NCBI RefSeq assembly: GCF_011388215.1
Contig: NZ_CP049989.1
Coordinates: 496,001 to 560,000, forward strand
Source of the DNA: Hydrogenophaga crocea
GTDB taxonomy: Bacteria > Pseudomonadota > Gammaproteobacteria > Burkholderiales > Burkholderiaceae_C
Direction of reading: 5' to 3'
Length of the DNA: 64,000 nt
Shown: positions 55,723-64,000 of the stretch, piece after piece
How positions within the stretch are numbered: the first letter of the stretch is position 1
Layout: each line of letters begins with the position of its first letter
Program-made: the position numbers and the translations under genes
The notes under the pieces: generated by a model
Databases searched by the model: none
Seen by the model: the letters and a program-made list of their open reading frames with translations, nothing else
What the model was told of the DNA's origin: nothing

Positions 55723-56625
55723 TCAGCGGAAATAGGATTGGAAAACGCGGGCGTTGCCGTCGCGCAGCACCAGCAGCACGTCGTGGGGGTCTTTGCGGTT
55801 GCCATAGACCGCGCCGTCCATGCCCGGGCTGCCCACGGGCATGCCGGGCACCGCCAGGCCGATGGCCTGGGGTTTTTCGGCCAGCAGGCGGCGGATCTCG
55901 CGCGCGGGCACGTGGCCCTCGATCACGTAGCCGCCCACCAGGGCCGTGTGGCACGAGCCGTGGCGCTCGGGCATTTGCAGGCGCCGGCGCATGGCGGTGT
56001 TGCCGGTGTCGAAGGTCTGCACTGCAAAGCCGTCGGCCTTGAGGTGCTCGACCCAGTCGTGGCAGCAGCCGCAGTTGGGGTCTTTCCAGACCTGCACCAC
56101 GGGCTGGGCCGCGGCCTGGCCCGCGGCCTTCACGCGCAGGGTGCCGCGCATGCCGGCCTCGAAATGGCCCGCGATCAGGCAGGCGAACTCGAAGTCGCCC
56201 GCGCGGTTGAAGTGCCACACCAGCTCGCCCTGTTTGCCGGGCGGCACGTGGGCCATGTAGGGCTCCTCGTGCTGCATGCCCGGGTGCTTCTTCATGAGCT
56301 CGGCATGGGCCGCGAGCTCTTCGCGCGTGCCGAGCACGATCTCGTGCATCACCGCGCCCGCGTTCACCGCGCGGATGCGCAGGGTCTCGCCCTGGCGCAC
56401 CTCGATGTGGCTGGGCGAGAGCTTCATGTCGTCGGTCATGCGCACGGTCACCGTGCGGCGCACGTCCTTGGCATCGCCGGCGATGCCCCAGGGCTTCTGC
56501 TCTTTCACCACCGCGGCCGCGCCGCCGTGGTGCGGCGCGTTGCCGTGGGCCCGCGCGGCGGGCAGGGCCAGAGCCAGCGGCAGCAGGGCCGGCAGCGTGA
56601 TCAGGGTTCTGCGTCGGTTGTTCAT
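55723..56625 (-). CDS. Cupredoxin-DUF411 fusion protein
   Basis: A 300-residue exported protein with two metal domains. After a signal peptide (ITLPALLPLALALPAARA) and a His-rich linker, residues ~55-165 form a cupredoxin with candidate ligands His94, Cys149, His154, Met159 (VMHEIVL, FACLIAGHFEAGM). Residues ~175-300 are DUF411, with CGCC at 185-188 (WKDPNCGCCHDW). Both are linked to copper handling in the periplasm and usually separate genes. ATG at 56625 gives the signal peptide start. Upstream is the oxidase gene. Confidence 0.85.
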   Translation of the reverse strand: MNNRRRTLITLPALLPLALALPAARAHGNAPHHGGAAAVVKEQKPWGIAGDAKDVRRTVTVRMTDDMKLSPSHIEVRQGETLRIRAVNAGAVMHEIVLGTREELAAHAELMKKHPGMQHEEPYMAHVPPGKQGELVWHFNRAGDFEFACLIAGHFEAGMRGTLRVKAAGQAAAQPVVQVWKDPNCGCCHDWVEHLKADGFAVQTFDTGNTAMRRRLQMPERHGSCHTALVGGYVIEGHVPAREIRRLLAEKPQAIGLAVPGMPVGSPGMDGAVYGNRKDPHDVLLVLRDGNARVFQSYFR

Positions 56626-56635
56626 GGGGGGCCTT

Positions 56636-58021
56636 TCAATGGTGGGCATGGCCGCCGGCGGGCTTGCGCGCGCTGGCATCGGCCGGGTTCGGGTTGGGCG
56701 CGGCGCGCGGGGCCGCGGGCGCGCCGGTGGTGTCGACCAGCCGGGCCTGCGTGCCCGGCGGCTGGGCGTAGGGACCGGGGTCGCTGTAGTCGCCGGGCTT
56801 CTGGTCGGCGCGCACCTTGAACACGGTGAACATGCCGCCCATCTCGATCGGGCCGTAGGGCCCGGTGCCGGTCATCATGGGGAAGGTGTTGGCGGGCAGC
56901 TCCATCTGCATCTCGCCCATGTCGGCCATGCCGCGCTCGCCCATCACCATGTAGTCGGGCGCCGCCTTTTGCAGCGGCTTCACCAGCCCGCGGTGGTCCA
57001 CGCCGATCATCGTGGGGACGCCGTGGCCCATGGCACCCATGGTGTGGTGGCTCTTGTGGCAGTGCATGGCCCAGTCGCCGGGTTCGTCGGCGACGAACTC
57101 GATCTGCCGCATCTGGCCCACGGCCACGTCGGTCGTCACCTCGGGCCAGCGCGAGCCGCGGGGCGTGGGGCCGCCGTCGGTGCCGGTCACCTCGAACTCC
57201 ACGCCGTGCAGGTGGATGGGGTGGTTGGTCATGGTGAGGTTGCCCACGCGCACGCGCACGCGCTCGCCCAGGCGCGCCACCAGCGGGCTGATGCCGGGGA
57301 ATGCGCGGCTGTTCCAGCACCAGATGTTGTGCTCGAGCATGGTGTTGACCTGGGGCGTTCGGCTGCCGGGCGTGACGTCGAAGGCGTTGAGCAGGAAGCA
57401 GTAGTCGCGCTGCACGTCCTCGATCAGCGGGTGTTTGCCCTTGGGGTGCGTGACCCAGAAACCCATCATGCCCATGGCCATCTGCACCATCTCGTCGGCG
57501 TGCGGGTGGTACATGAAGGTGCCCGGCCGGCGCGCCACGAACTCGTAGACGAAGGTCTTCCCCACGGGGATCTGCGGCTGGTTGAGACCGCCCACGCCGT
57601 CCATGCCGTTGGGCAGGCGCTGGCCGTGCCAGTGGATGGTGGTGTGCTCGGGCAGGCGGTTGGTGACGTAGATCCGCACGCGATCGCCCTCGACCACCTC
57701 GATCGTGGGGCCGGGGCTCTGGCCGTTGTAGCCCCACAGGTTCACGTGGAAGCCCGGGGCGACCTCGCGCACCACGGGCTCGGCCACCAGGTGGAATTCC
57801 TTGACGCCGTTGTTCATGCGCCAGGGCAGGGTCCAGCCGTTGAGCGTGACCACGGGGTTGTAGGGCCGGCCCGCGCCCGTGACGCCCGGTGGCGTCCAGG
57901 GCGCGGCGGTGTCGGCCGAGGTCTGCTGCACGGCCTCGGGCAGGGCGGCCAGGGCCACGCGGCCCACGCTGGCGGCGGCCACCGCGGTGGCCGCGCCGGT
58001 GAAGAAGTGTCGGCGTTGCAT
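56636..58021 (-). CDS. Multicopper oxidase (CopA-like copper oxidase)
   Basis: A 461-residue Tat-exported oxidase (signal with the twin Arg in MQRRHFFTGA). Copper ligands are intact: HWHG at 130-133, HPHA at 172-175, HPIHLHG at 268-274, and the HCHKSHHTMG block at 321-330 that binds the type 1 and trinuclear centre. It probably oxidises Cu(I) to less toxic Cu(II) in the periplasm. The C terminus ends in a His tail (GGHAHH). It lies 2 bp after the TolC-like gene and 10 bp before the cupredoxin-DUF411 gene. Confidence 0.92.
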   Translation of the reverse strand: MQRRHFFTGAATAVAAASVGRVALAALPEAVQQTSADTAAPWTPPGVTGAGRPYNPVVTLNGWTLPWRMNNGVKEFHLVAEPVVREVAPGFHVNLWGYNGQSPGPTIEVVEGDRVRIYVTNRLPEHTTIHWHGQRLPNGMDGVGGLNQPQIPVGKTFVYEFVARRPGTFMYHPHADEMVQMAMGMMGFWVTHPKGKHPLIEDVQRDYCFLLNAFDVTPGSRTPQVNTMLEHNIWCWNSRAFPGISPLVARLGERVRVRVGNLTMTNHPIHLHGVEFEVTGTDGGPTPRGSRWPEVTTDVAVGQMRQIEFVADEPGDWAMHCHKSHHTMGAMGHGVPTMIGVDHRGLVKPLQKAAPDYMVMGERGMADMGEMQMELPANTFPMMTGTGPYGPIEMGGMFTVFKVRADQKPGDYSDPGPYAQPPGTQARLVDTTGAPAAPRAAPNPNPADASARKPAGGHAHH

Positions 58022-58023
58022 GT

Positions 58024-59382
58024 TCAGTGGCCTCCGGCGTCGGGTTGGGCGGCGGCGGCCGCGGGGGCGGCCGTGTCGGGCTGGTAGGGCGCGCCCGCGA
58101 GCAGGGCCTGCCAGCTCGCCTGCGCGCGCCACCAGGCGGCGCGCGCCTGTTGCGCGGAGTCGAGCGCGTCCAGGCGCTGGCGCGCGCTGGCCAGCAATTG
58201 CCAGGTGCTGTCGAACATGCCGTTGTAGCGCAGCTGGCCTTCCTGCTGCTGCGCGTCGGCCAGGCCCGCGATGTGGCGCTCGGCGTGTTGCGCGAACGCA
58301 TGGCTCGCCTGCAGCCGGGCCCAGGCGCTGCGCGCCATGGCACGGCGTTCGCTGGCGCGCGCGAGCAGGCGGGCGCGCTGTTCTTCGGCTTCCTGCAGGC
58401 GGGCATCGCGCAGCAGGCCGAGCTGGTCGATGTGCGGCGGCATGGCCGGGCCCTGGCCGGGCTCGGGCAGGGCCTGCAGCGCGGCGTCGCGGGCGCTGTC
58501 CCAGGCGCGCCAGCGGCCGTCGGGCAGGGCCGCGAAGGCGCGGCGCGCGGGCTCGCGTTCGAGCGCGAGCAGCGGGTCGGCGCGCAGCACGGCGGCCTCG
58601 ACGCCGCCGTCGGCGGGCAGTCCGGCATCGGCGCGCTCGGGCAGCGCGGGCAGGCCGGGCGGCAGCCGATCGGCCAGGGCCGACACGGCATCGGCCTGCC
58701 ACAGGCCCATGAGGCCGGCCAGGCGTTCGATCGCGTCGCGCGCGGCCAGCTCGGCGTCGGCGCTGGCCTGCCAGGCGGCGGCTTCGATGGCCTGCTCCTG
58801 CATCAGCCGCGCGGCGGGCCAGTTGCCTACGCGCACCATGCGCCGGCCGAGCTCGCTGCCCTGGCGGCTGGCGTCGAGCACCGCGGCGCGCAGGCGGGCA
58901 CGCTCGCGCGCCGCCACCGCGGTGATCCAGGCGTGCTGCACCTCGCGCACGTGCTCGGCGTAGGCGATGCGCACCCGCGCCTGTTCCAGCGGGTTCATGC
59001 CGGCATGGGTGAAGAGCCCGGGCCGCAGGCGCAGCGAAGCGCGCAGGACCTCGCCCACGCCGAGGGGGGTGGCTGTGGCCGCGCGGGCCGGGGCGGGACG
59101 GGTGTCGGCCTGTGCGGCTTCCCAGCGCAGCAGGTCGATGTGGCCGCGCGGGAACTCGGCCACGCGCTGGTTGGCCTCGCGCCAGAGAGCGCGGGCGGCC
59201 GCAAGGTCGGCCGGGCCGTCGGGGGTGTCAAGCCGTTGCGCAGGTGGCAGGGCCAGGGTGGATGTGGCCACCGGGGTGTCGGGATCGGCGGCGCGCAGGG
59301 CGTCGTCGGGCGGCCCGGCCCAGGCGGGCAGGGCCAGGGTCAGCGCACACCACAGCGGCGCCGAACGGAATCGGGTGTTCAT
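58024..59382 (-). CDS. TolC-family outer-membrane protein of the copper operon
   Basis: A 452-residue protein with a signal peptide (WCALTLALPAWA) and long Ala/Arg/Gln-rich helices repeated in two halves, as in TolC/OEP efflux proteins (HAGMNPLEQARVRIAYAEHV, LRYNGMFDSTWQLLASARQR). No CusB- or CusA-like gene is in the operon, so either it partners with a pump elsewhere or is a non-channel relative. It starts 76 bp after the His-rich gene; that gap holds a palindrome. Confidence 0.75.
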   Translation of the reverse strand: MNTRFRSAPLWCALTLALPAWAGPPDDALRAADPDTPVATSTLALPPAQRLDTPDGPADLAAARALWREANQRVAEFPRGHIDLLRWEAAQADTRPAPARAATATPLGVGEVLRASLRLRPGLFTHAGMNPLEQARVRIAYAEHVREVQHAWITAVAARERARLRAAVLDASRQGSELGRRMVRVGNWPAARLMQEQAIEAAAWQASADAELAARDAIERLAGLMGLWQADAVSALADRLPPGLPALPERADAGLPADGGVEAAVLRADPLLALEREPARRAFAALPDGRWRAWDSARDAALQALPEPGQGPAMPPHIDQLGLLRDARLQEAEEQRARLLARASERRAMARSAWARLQASHAFAQHAERHIAGLADAQQQEGQLRYNGMFDSTWQLLASARQRLDALDSAQQARAAWWRAQASWQALLAGAPYQPDTAAPAAAAAQPDAGGH

Positions 59383-59439
59383 GGGGTCTCCTGAGGGTCG
59401 AACCGGCGTTCGCCCGGCGCCGGACGGCGTCGAGCGGAC

Positions 59440-59452
59440 GCACCAAGGGTGC
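59440..59452. promoter_or_regulatory. Palindrome upstream of the copper operon
   Basis: GCACC-AAG-GGTGC, a perfect inverted repeat in the 76-bp gap between the His-rich gene and the TolC-like gene, about 58 bp before the latter's ATG. It could be an operator or attenuator hairpin. It does not match a CueR or CopR box that I know. Confidence 0.3.
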
Positions 59453-59458
59453 GAAACC

Positions 59459-59866
59459 TCAGGCGATGGGCGGCTTGGTGGGCTGGCGCGGGGCCAGGCT
59501 GGCGAAACGCTGCTGGCGCTCGACCCGTGGCGCGTGCTCGATGGCGGTGACCACGACTGCGGACGCGGGCGGGCTCAGTACCGGGCCGTTGCAGACCTCG
59601 CAGAGCAGGTGGGCCTGGGCGCCGGCGGGGCCGTGATCGCTGTCTGCGCGCGCATCGGCCTGGGCCGGCGCGGCGTGCGGGCTGCCGTGGTCGTGGTGAC
59701 CGTTGTGATCGTGAGGGGGTTGATCGTGGGGCGCGATGACCGCGTCGGCGGCGGCCACCAAGGCCGCGGCGCCGTGGGCCTCGAGCATGGACAGGGCCAT
59801 GGCGTCACCGACCCAGCCGCGCAGGGGCAGCAGGGCGATGAGCAGGGCGATCCAGACGGCACGCAT
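59459..59866 (-). CDS. His-rich exported protein, CopL-like
   Basis: A 135-residue protein with an N-terminal signal (MRAVWIALLIALLPLRGWVG), a His/Asp-rich metal-binding stretch (HDQPPHDHNGHHDHGSPHAA) and the conserved LLCEVCNGPV CxxC. Proteins of this type (CopL-like) precede copper-resistance genes and bind copper in the periplasm. Position at the head of the copper genes agrees. Confidence 0.7.
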   Translation of the reverse strand: MRAVWIALLIALLPLRGWVGDAMALSMLEAHGAAALVAAADAVIAPHDQPPHDHNGHHDHGSPHAAPAQADARADSDHGPAGAQAHLLCEVCNGPVLSPPASAVVVTAIEHAPRVERQQRFASLAPRQPTKPPIA

Positions 59867-59904
59867 GGGGCGAATGATAGGCGCAGGGCGGCGAAGTTCC
59901 GTGC

Positions 59905-60183
59905 TCAGGCGGCCGCAGCCAGGCGCCGGCCGGCCTGCTCCAGCCAGCCCTGCAGGTGGGCGTGCAGCTCGCTGTGGCTGAACGAGCAGCTCTCGCCGTC
60001 GAACAGCGCGCTCGATTCCAGGCGGTCGAGCAATTGGTGGAGCACTTCGGTGAAGCGCGGCGGCAGCGCGGCCAGCAGCTCGGTCTGCGCGCGCAGGCGT
60101 TCGGCGGCCTCGTGGGGGCGCAGGCGCTCGGCCTGCAGCGCTTGCAGGGTGTCTCGCGCGGCGTGCAGTCGGGGGTCGTCCAT
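59905..60183 (-). CDS. Small unknown helical protein
   Basis: A 92-residue protein rich in Ala, Leu, Arg and Glu (LHAARDTLQALQAERLRPHE), probably helical, with one Cys and no signal peptide. No family recognised. It is 12 bp after the phosphodiesterase gene on the same strand and 38 bp before the His-rich gene, so it could be the end of the former or the start of the latter transcript. Confidence 0.5.
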   Translation of the reverse strand: MDDPRLHAARDTLQALQAERLRPHEAAERLRAQTELLAALPPRFTEVLHQLLDRLESSALFDGESCSFSHSELHAHLQGWLEQAGRRLAAAA

Positions 60184-60195
60184 GGGGCGCGGGGC

Positions 60196-61248
60196 TCAGT
60201 GGGTGGTTGCGGTGCGCACGGCTTGCGGGGCCTGGGAGGCCTGGGCCGGCTCCACCGCGGGCGGCAGGGCCAGGCCGCGGCGCATCATCACCGCGCGCAG
60301 CCGGTCGGGATGGTCCGTGATGATGCCATCCACGCCCCAGTCGATCAGGCGCTCCATGTCGCTGGTCTCGTTGACCGTCCAGGGAATCACGCGCAGGCCT
60401 TCTTCGCGCGCGCGTTCGAGCAGGCGCTGCGAGATGTCGTTGAAGTTCGGCGACCAGAGCCGGCCGCCGGCCGCGGCCACCATGGCGGGCGCGTCCTTGT
60501 GGCGCGCGATCTGGGCCCCGGCCGACCAGACCCCGCTTTCAAGGTTGTTCGAGCGCGGCCGCTGGATGGTGAGAAAAGACAGCGGCATCTCGGGCGCCAG
60601 GCGCTGGGCGGCCTTGAGCACGCTCCAGTCGAAGCTCTGCAGCGTGCTGCGCCCGGCCATGCCGTGCGCCTGGATCACCGCCATCACCGCCTGCACGAAG
60701 GCCTCGGGCGCAGGCGATTCGTGCGGCCGCTCGGGGTTGCGCTTGAGCTCGATGCTGAAGCGCACGTGATCGGCGCGCAGCTTGCGGACCAGCTCGAACA
60801 GCGATGCGAGCGTGGGGATGCGCTCGCCGTCCACGGCCTGCTGCTGCGGGAAGTCGCGCGCGTAGCGGCTCGAGGGCACGATGCGGCCGACGTCGAACTC
60901 GGCGATCTGCGCGAGCGTGAGCGTGTTGAAGGGCTGGCCGCGCGACTGCAGCCAGCGGCCGCTGGCGTCGCGCGTGATGTCGGGGTTGGGCGTGGTGTCG
61001 TGCGAGATCACGGGCACGCCTTCGGCGCTGAGCACCACGTCGAGCTCGAGCGTGCTGACGCCGATGGCCAGCGCGCGCTCGAAGCCCGCGAGCGTGTTTT
61101 CAGGGGCGAGTGCGCGGGCGCCGCGGTGGCCTTGCAGGTCGAAGGCCAGGGCGGCGCCGGCACACCACAGCGACAGGCCCAGGGCGGTGGTGCAGCCCCA
61201 GCGCAGCCAGGTGAGGCGGCGCGCGGGTGCGGGTTCCAGCGTTGGCAT
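60196..61248 (-). CDS. Glycerophosphodiester phosphodiesterase
   Basis: A 350-residue periplasmic GDPD with a basic N terminus and signal/anchor (GCTTALGLSLWCAGAALA). Catalytic signatures: QGHRGARALAPENTLAGF (His and Glu), LELDVVLSAEGVPVISHD, and VNETSDMERLIDWGVDGIIT with DHPDRL near the end. It hydrolyses glycerophosphodiesters to glycerol-3-phosphate and an alcohol. It is separated from the ABC transporter operon by a GC-rich hairpin. Confidence 0.88.
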   Translation of the reverse strand: MPTLEPAPARRLTWLRWGCTTALGLSLWCAGAALAFDLQGHRGARALAPENTLAGFERALAIGVSTLELDVVLSAEGVPVISHDTTPNPDITRDASGRWLQSRGQPFNTLTLAQIAEFDVGRIVPSSRYARDFPQQQAVDGERIPTLASLFELVRKLRADHVRFSIELKRNPERPHESPAPEAFVQAVMAVIQAHGMAGRSTLQSFDWSVLKAAQRLAPEMPLSFLTIQRPRSNNLESGVWSAGAQIARHKDAPAMVAAAGGRLWSPNFNDISQRLLERAREEGLRVIPWTVNETSDMERLIDWGVDGIITDHPDRLRAVMMRRGLALPPAVEPAQASQAPQAVRTATTH

Positions 61249-61263
61249 GGCGGTCTCCTTGAT

Positions 61264-61286
61264 GCGCGGGCATTGTGCGCCCGCGC
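61264..61286. terminator. GC-rich hairpin after the ABC transporter operon
   Basis: GCGCGGGC (61264-61271), spacer ATTGTGC, GCCCGCGC (61279-61286): perfect 8-bp stem between the ABC ATPase gene and the phosphodiesterase, both minus. It lacks a T-tract, so it is at best a weak or factor-aided stop. Confidence 0.35.
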
Positions 61287-61301
61287 GGTGACCGTCTCAA
61301 G

Positions 61302-62045
61302 TCAATGCCCGAGGATCTTCGACAGGAAGTCCTTGCTGCGCTCGTTCTGCGGGTTGTTGAAGAAGGCCTCGGGCGTGTTCTGCTCGACGATCTGTCCCTG
61401 GTCCATGAAGATCACGCGGTCGGCCACGGCCTTGGCGAAACCCATCTCGTGCGTCACGCACAGCATGGTGATGCCCTGGTTGGCGAGCTCGATCATCACG
61501 TCGAGCACCTCCTTGATCATCTCGGGGTCGAGCGCGGAGGTGGGCTCGTCGAACAGCATGATCTTGGGCGTGAGGCACAGCGCGCGCGCGATAGCCACGC
61601 GCTGCTGCTGACCGCCCGAGAGCTGCAGCGGGTACTTCTGCGCCTGCTCGGCGATGCGCACGCGCTTCAACTGCTGCATGGCGCGTTCTTCGGCTTCCTT
61701 CTTGGGCATCTTGCCCACCCACATCGGCGAGAGCGTGAGGTTCTCGAGCACCGTGAGGTGGGGGAACAGGTTGAACTGCTGGAACACCATGCCCACGTTC
61801 TTGCGCACCTGGTCGATGGCCTTGATGTTGTCGGTGAGTTCCACGCCGTCGACCGTGAGCGTGCCCTGCTGGTGCTCCTCGAGCCGGTTGATGCAACGGA
61901 TCAGCGTGGACTTGCCCGAGCCCGAGGGGCCGCAGATCACGATGCGCTCGCCCTTGGCGACCGAGAGGTCGATGTCGCGCAGCACGTGAAAGTCGTTGCC
62001 GTACCACTTGTTGACTTTGTCGAATCGGATGATGGGATCGCTCAT
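61302..62045 (-). CDS. aapP: Polar amino-acid ABC transporter ATPase
   Basis: A 247-residue ABC ATPase of the general/polar amino-acid importer type (AapP/BztD/GltL): Walker [10 protein letters not shown], signature [12 protein letters not shown], Walker [13 protein letters not shown], switch [16 protein letters not shown]. The N terminus [20 protein letters not shown] is the family form. It is the last gene of the minus-strand permease operon. Confidence 0.92.
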   Translation of the reverse strand: MSDPIIRFDKVNKWYGNDFHVLRDIDLSVAKGERIVICGPSGSGKSTLIRCINRLEEHQQGTLTVDGVELTDNIKAIDQVRKNVGMVFQQFNLFPHLTVLENLTLSPMWVGKMPKKEAEERAMQQLKRVRIAEQAQKYPLQLSGGQQQRVAIARALCLTPKIMLFDEPTSALDPEMIKEVLDVMIELANQGITMLCVTHEMGFAKAVADRVIFMDQGQIVEQNTPEAFFNNPQNERSKDFLSKILGH

Positions 62046-62055
62046 GTTCTGTCTT

Positions 62056-63159
62056 TCAACGCGCCTTGCTGGCGGCCAGTTGTTTTTCGACCCACAGGCT
62101 GTAGCGCGACATGGCGAAGCAGCCCGAGAAATAGATGAGGGTGATGAAGAAGTAGGCCTCGAGCTTGAACGGGCGCCACTGCACGTCGGAGTTCAGGGCC
62201 AGGGCCAGCGCCCCCGTGAGCTCGTAGAGCGACACGATGGTGACCAGGGAGGTGTCCTTGAACAGCGAGATGAAGGTGTTCATGATGCTCGGCACCACCA
62301 TGGACAGCGCCTGCGGCAGCACGATGAGCCGCTGCGTCTGCCAGTAGCCCAGGCCGAGCGAGTCGGCCGCCTCGAACTGGCCCTTGGGCACGGCCTGCAG
62401 GCCGCCGCGCACCGTCTCGGCCATGTAGGCCGCGATGAACAGCGTGAGGCCCGCGATCACGCGCACCAGCACGTCGACCGTGACGCCCTGCGGCACGAAC
62501 AGCGGGAACATGAACGAGGCCATGAACAGCACCGAGATCAGCGGCACGCCGCGCACCAGCTCCACGTAGAGCACGCAGATGGTGCGGATGGCAGGCAGCT
62601 TGGCGCGCCGCCCCAGGGCCACCACCACGGCGAGCGGGAAGGCCAGGAACAGCGAGATCACCGACAGCATGATGGTCAGCGGAAAGCCGCCCCAGAGCTC
62701 GGTGCGCACCGGTGACAGGCCCAGCACGCCACCGCCCATGAGCGTGAAGAACAGCGCGAGGATGGCGATCCACAGCGCGATCAGCCAGCGCTTCCAGAAG
62801 GCGCGCATGCAGCTCACGACCAGGCCGCCGATGACGAGCAGCGTGGCCACGAGCGGTCGCCATTGTTCGTCGAAGGGGTAGCGGCCGAACAGGATGATGC
62901 GGTACTTCTCGGCCACCACGCCCCAGCACGCGCCCACGCCGCGCGCGGCCTGGCAGGCGTCGGCGTCGGGTCGGAACACGGCGCCCGCGATGATCCAGCG
63001 CCACAGGCCGGGCAGGGCCCAGACCAGCAGCAATGCGATGAACAGCGTGGTGGCGGTGGAGCGCCAGTCGGCGAAGAGGTTGCGTCGGGCCCAGGCCACG
63101 GGGCCCGACTGGCGCACCGGCGACGGCCGCGGCGCGATGGGTTGGAACTGTGCGCTCAT
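62056..63159 (-). CDS. aapM: Polar amino-acid ABC transporter permease, AapM-type
   Basis: A 367-residue permease with about eight membrane segments, longer than simple HisM-type permeases and typical of AapM/BztC. The binding-protein-dependent EAA loop is visible as [29 protein letters not shown]. It forms the heteromeric channel with the next permease. Start ATG at 63159, 4 bp from the upstream permease. Confidence 0.88.
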   Translation of the reverse strand: MSAQFQPIAPRPSPVRQSGPVAWARRNLFADWRSTATTLFIALLLVWALPGLWRWIIAGAVFRPDADACQAARGVGACWGVVAEKYRIILFGRYPFDEQWRPLVATLLVIGGLVVSCMRAFWKRWLIALWIAILALFFTLMGGGVLGLSPVRTELWGGFPLTIMLSVISLFLAFPLAVVVALGRRAKLPAIRTICVLYVELVRGVPLISVLFMASFMFPLFVPQGVTVDVLVRVIAGLTLFIAAYMAETVRGGLQAVPKGQFEAADSLGLGYWQTQRLIVLPQALSMVVPSIMNTFISLFKDTSLVTIVSLYELTGALALALNSDVQWRPFKLEAYFFITLIYFSGCFAMSRYSLWVEKQLAASKAR

Positions 63160-63163
63160 GGGA

Positions 63164-64000
63164 TCAGCGTTCCTTGATCGCCATGCGGCGGTTGTAGGCG
63201 TTCATCACCAGCGAGGTCGTGAGCGAGGTGCTCAGGTAGACCAGCATGATGATCGCGATGCATTCGACGGCGCGCCCGCTCTGGTTGATGGTGGTGTTGG
63301 CGATCGAGACCACGTCGGGGTAGCCGACCACCACCGCGAGCGAGGAGTTCTTGGTGAGGTTCAGGTACTGGTTGGTGAGCGGCGGGATGATCACGCGCAT
63401 GGCCTGCGGCAGCACCACGAGCTTCATCTTCTGCCGCGGGTTCAGGCCCAGCGCGGAAGCGGCCTCGTCCTGCCCGCGGCTGACCGACTGGATGCCGCCG
63501 CGCACCACCTCGGCCACGAAGGACGCGGTGTACATGGTGAGCCCGATCAGCAGGGCCATGAACTCGGGCGTGAGCGCCATGCCGCCGTCGACCATGAAGG
63601 CCAGTTGCTCGGGCACGCTCCAGGCGCGTGGCATGCCGGCCACGACCCAGCCCACCAGGGCAAAGGCCACCAGCATGGCCAGCGGCGCCCAGAAGCGGTC
63701 GCCATCCTGGCCCGTGGCCTCGAAGCGCTTCTGCACGCGGCGGCGCCAGAACACGCCGGCCACCGCACCCACCGCGAGCCCGCCGAGCACCGCGCCCACC
63801 CCCGTGGTGGGCCAGGGAAACGACAGGCCGCCCTTGCTCAGGAACACCAGGCCACCGAAGGCCCAGGCCTCGTTGGCCGCGGGCAGCAGTTCGATGAACA
63901 CCAGGTACCACATGAGCAGCTGCAGCAGCAGCGGCACGTTGCGGAAGGCTTCCACGTAGCCGTAACAGAGGCCGCGCACCAGCGCGTTGCGCGAGAACCG
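63164..64000 (-). CDS. aapQ: Polar amino-acid ABC transporter permease, AapQ-type (5' end outside window)
   Basis: Open from the stop at 63164 to the right edge with no start fixed in the window, so the N terminus is missing. The visible ~278 residues hold RNVPLLLQLLMWYLVFIELL, several membrane segments and the EAA loop DEAASALGLNPRQKMKLVVL, PQAMRVIIP, typical of AapQ/BztB. It lies upstream of the AapM-type permease; the solute-binding protein gene would be expected beyond the edge. Confidence 0.88.
   Translation of the reverse strand, partial: RFSRNALVRGLCYGYVEAFRNVPLLLQLLMWYLVFIELLPAANEAWAFGGLVFLSKGGLSFPWPTTGVGAVLGGLAVGAVAGVFWRRRVQKRFEATGQDGDRFWAPLAMLVAFALVGWVVAGMPRAWSVPEQLAFMVDGGMALTPEFMALLIGLTMYTASFVAEVVRGGIQSVSRGQDEAASALGLNPRQKMKLVVLPQAMRVIIPPLTNQYLNLTKNSSLAVVVGYPDVVSIANTTINQSGRAVECIAIIMLVYLSTSLTTSLVMNAYNRRMAIKER

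Overview
The window is very GC-rich, densely coded DNA from a betaproteobacterium. The gene set (kynB, DUF3579, SirB1-type protein, DUF1415, DUF1631, RhlE-type helicase, EttA, Tad pilus genes) and protein-level resemblance point to Burkholderiales, most likely Comamonadaceae; Hydrogenophaga or a relative is plausible but unproven. No rRNA, tRNA, CRISPR array or insertion sequence was recognised. Both ends cut through genes (kynB on the left, an amino-acid ABC permease on the right).

Layout. 0-4 kb (minus): kynurenine formamidase, then argD-argF-rRNA methyltransferase-YkgJ as one run. 4.3-16 kb is housekeeping: DUF3579, rpsT, murJ, SirB1-like, Rossmann oxidoreductase, purM, an AI-2E-type permease coupled to hda, a HAD phosphatase, pcnB and folK, pdxH, a ChaC-like cyclotransferase, an OmpA-domain protein. 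16-18.7 kb: gloA, a PaaI-type thioesterase divergent from a MarR regulator (with a palindromic operator candidate between them) and an MFS transporter.

18.9-36.1 kb (plus) is the most distinctive part: a tightly packed Tad/Flp-type pilus gene cluster (pilin-like, TadG-like, TadE-like, unknown exported protein, 59-aa pilin-like protein, CpaB, secretin CpaC, FHA-CpaF ATPase, TadB, TadC, a DUF192-TadE fusion) that runs without a break into a 1651-aa RHS protein with a Sec signal peptide and a C-terminal DUF2235/Tle1-like lipase domain, then three paralogous small genes that look like tandem immunity genes. Prepilin peptidase, TadZ/CpaE and TadD are absent from the window. A toxin physically built into a Tad-type operon is the best candidate here for an undescribed system.

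36.1-46 kb: response regulator-histidine kinase-LysR on the minus strand, a small cupin, a RhlE-type helicase, ettA, DUF1415 and DUF1631. 46.3-52.3 kb: a type I secretion cassette (membrane protein, probable secreted substrate, HlyB-like ABC transporter with a degenerate C39 domain, HlyD-like adaptor). 52.3-64 kb (minus): an orphan TAXI receptor, an Aer-like chemoreceptor with an FNR-type box upstream, a copper operon (His-rich protein, TolC-like protein, Tat-exported multicopper oxidase, cupredoxin-DUF411 fusion, CusF-like protein), a glycerophosphodiester phosphodiesterase, and ATPase and permeases of a polar amino-acid ABC importer.
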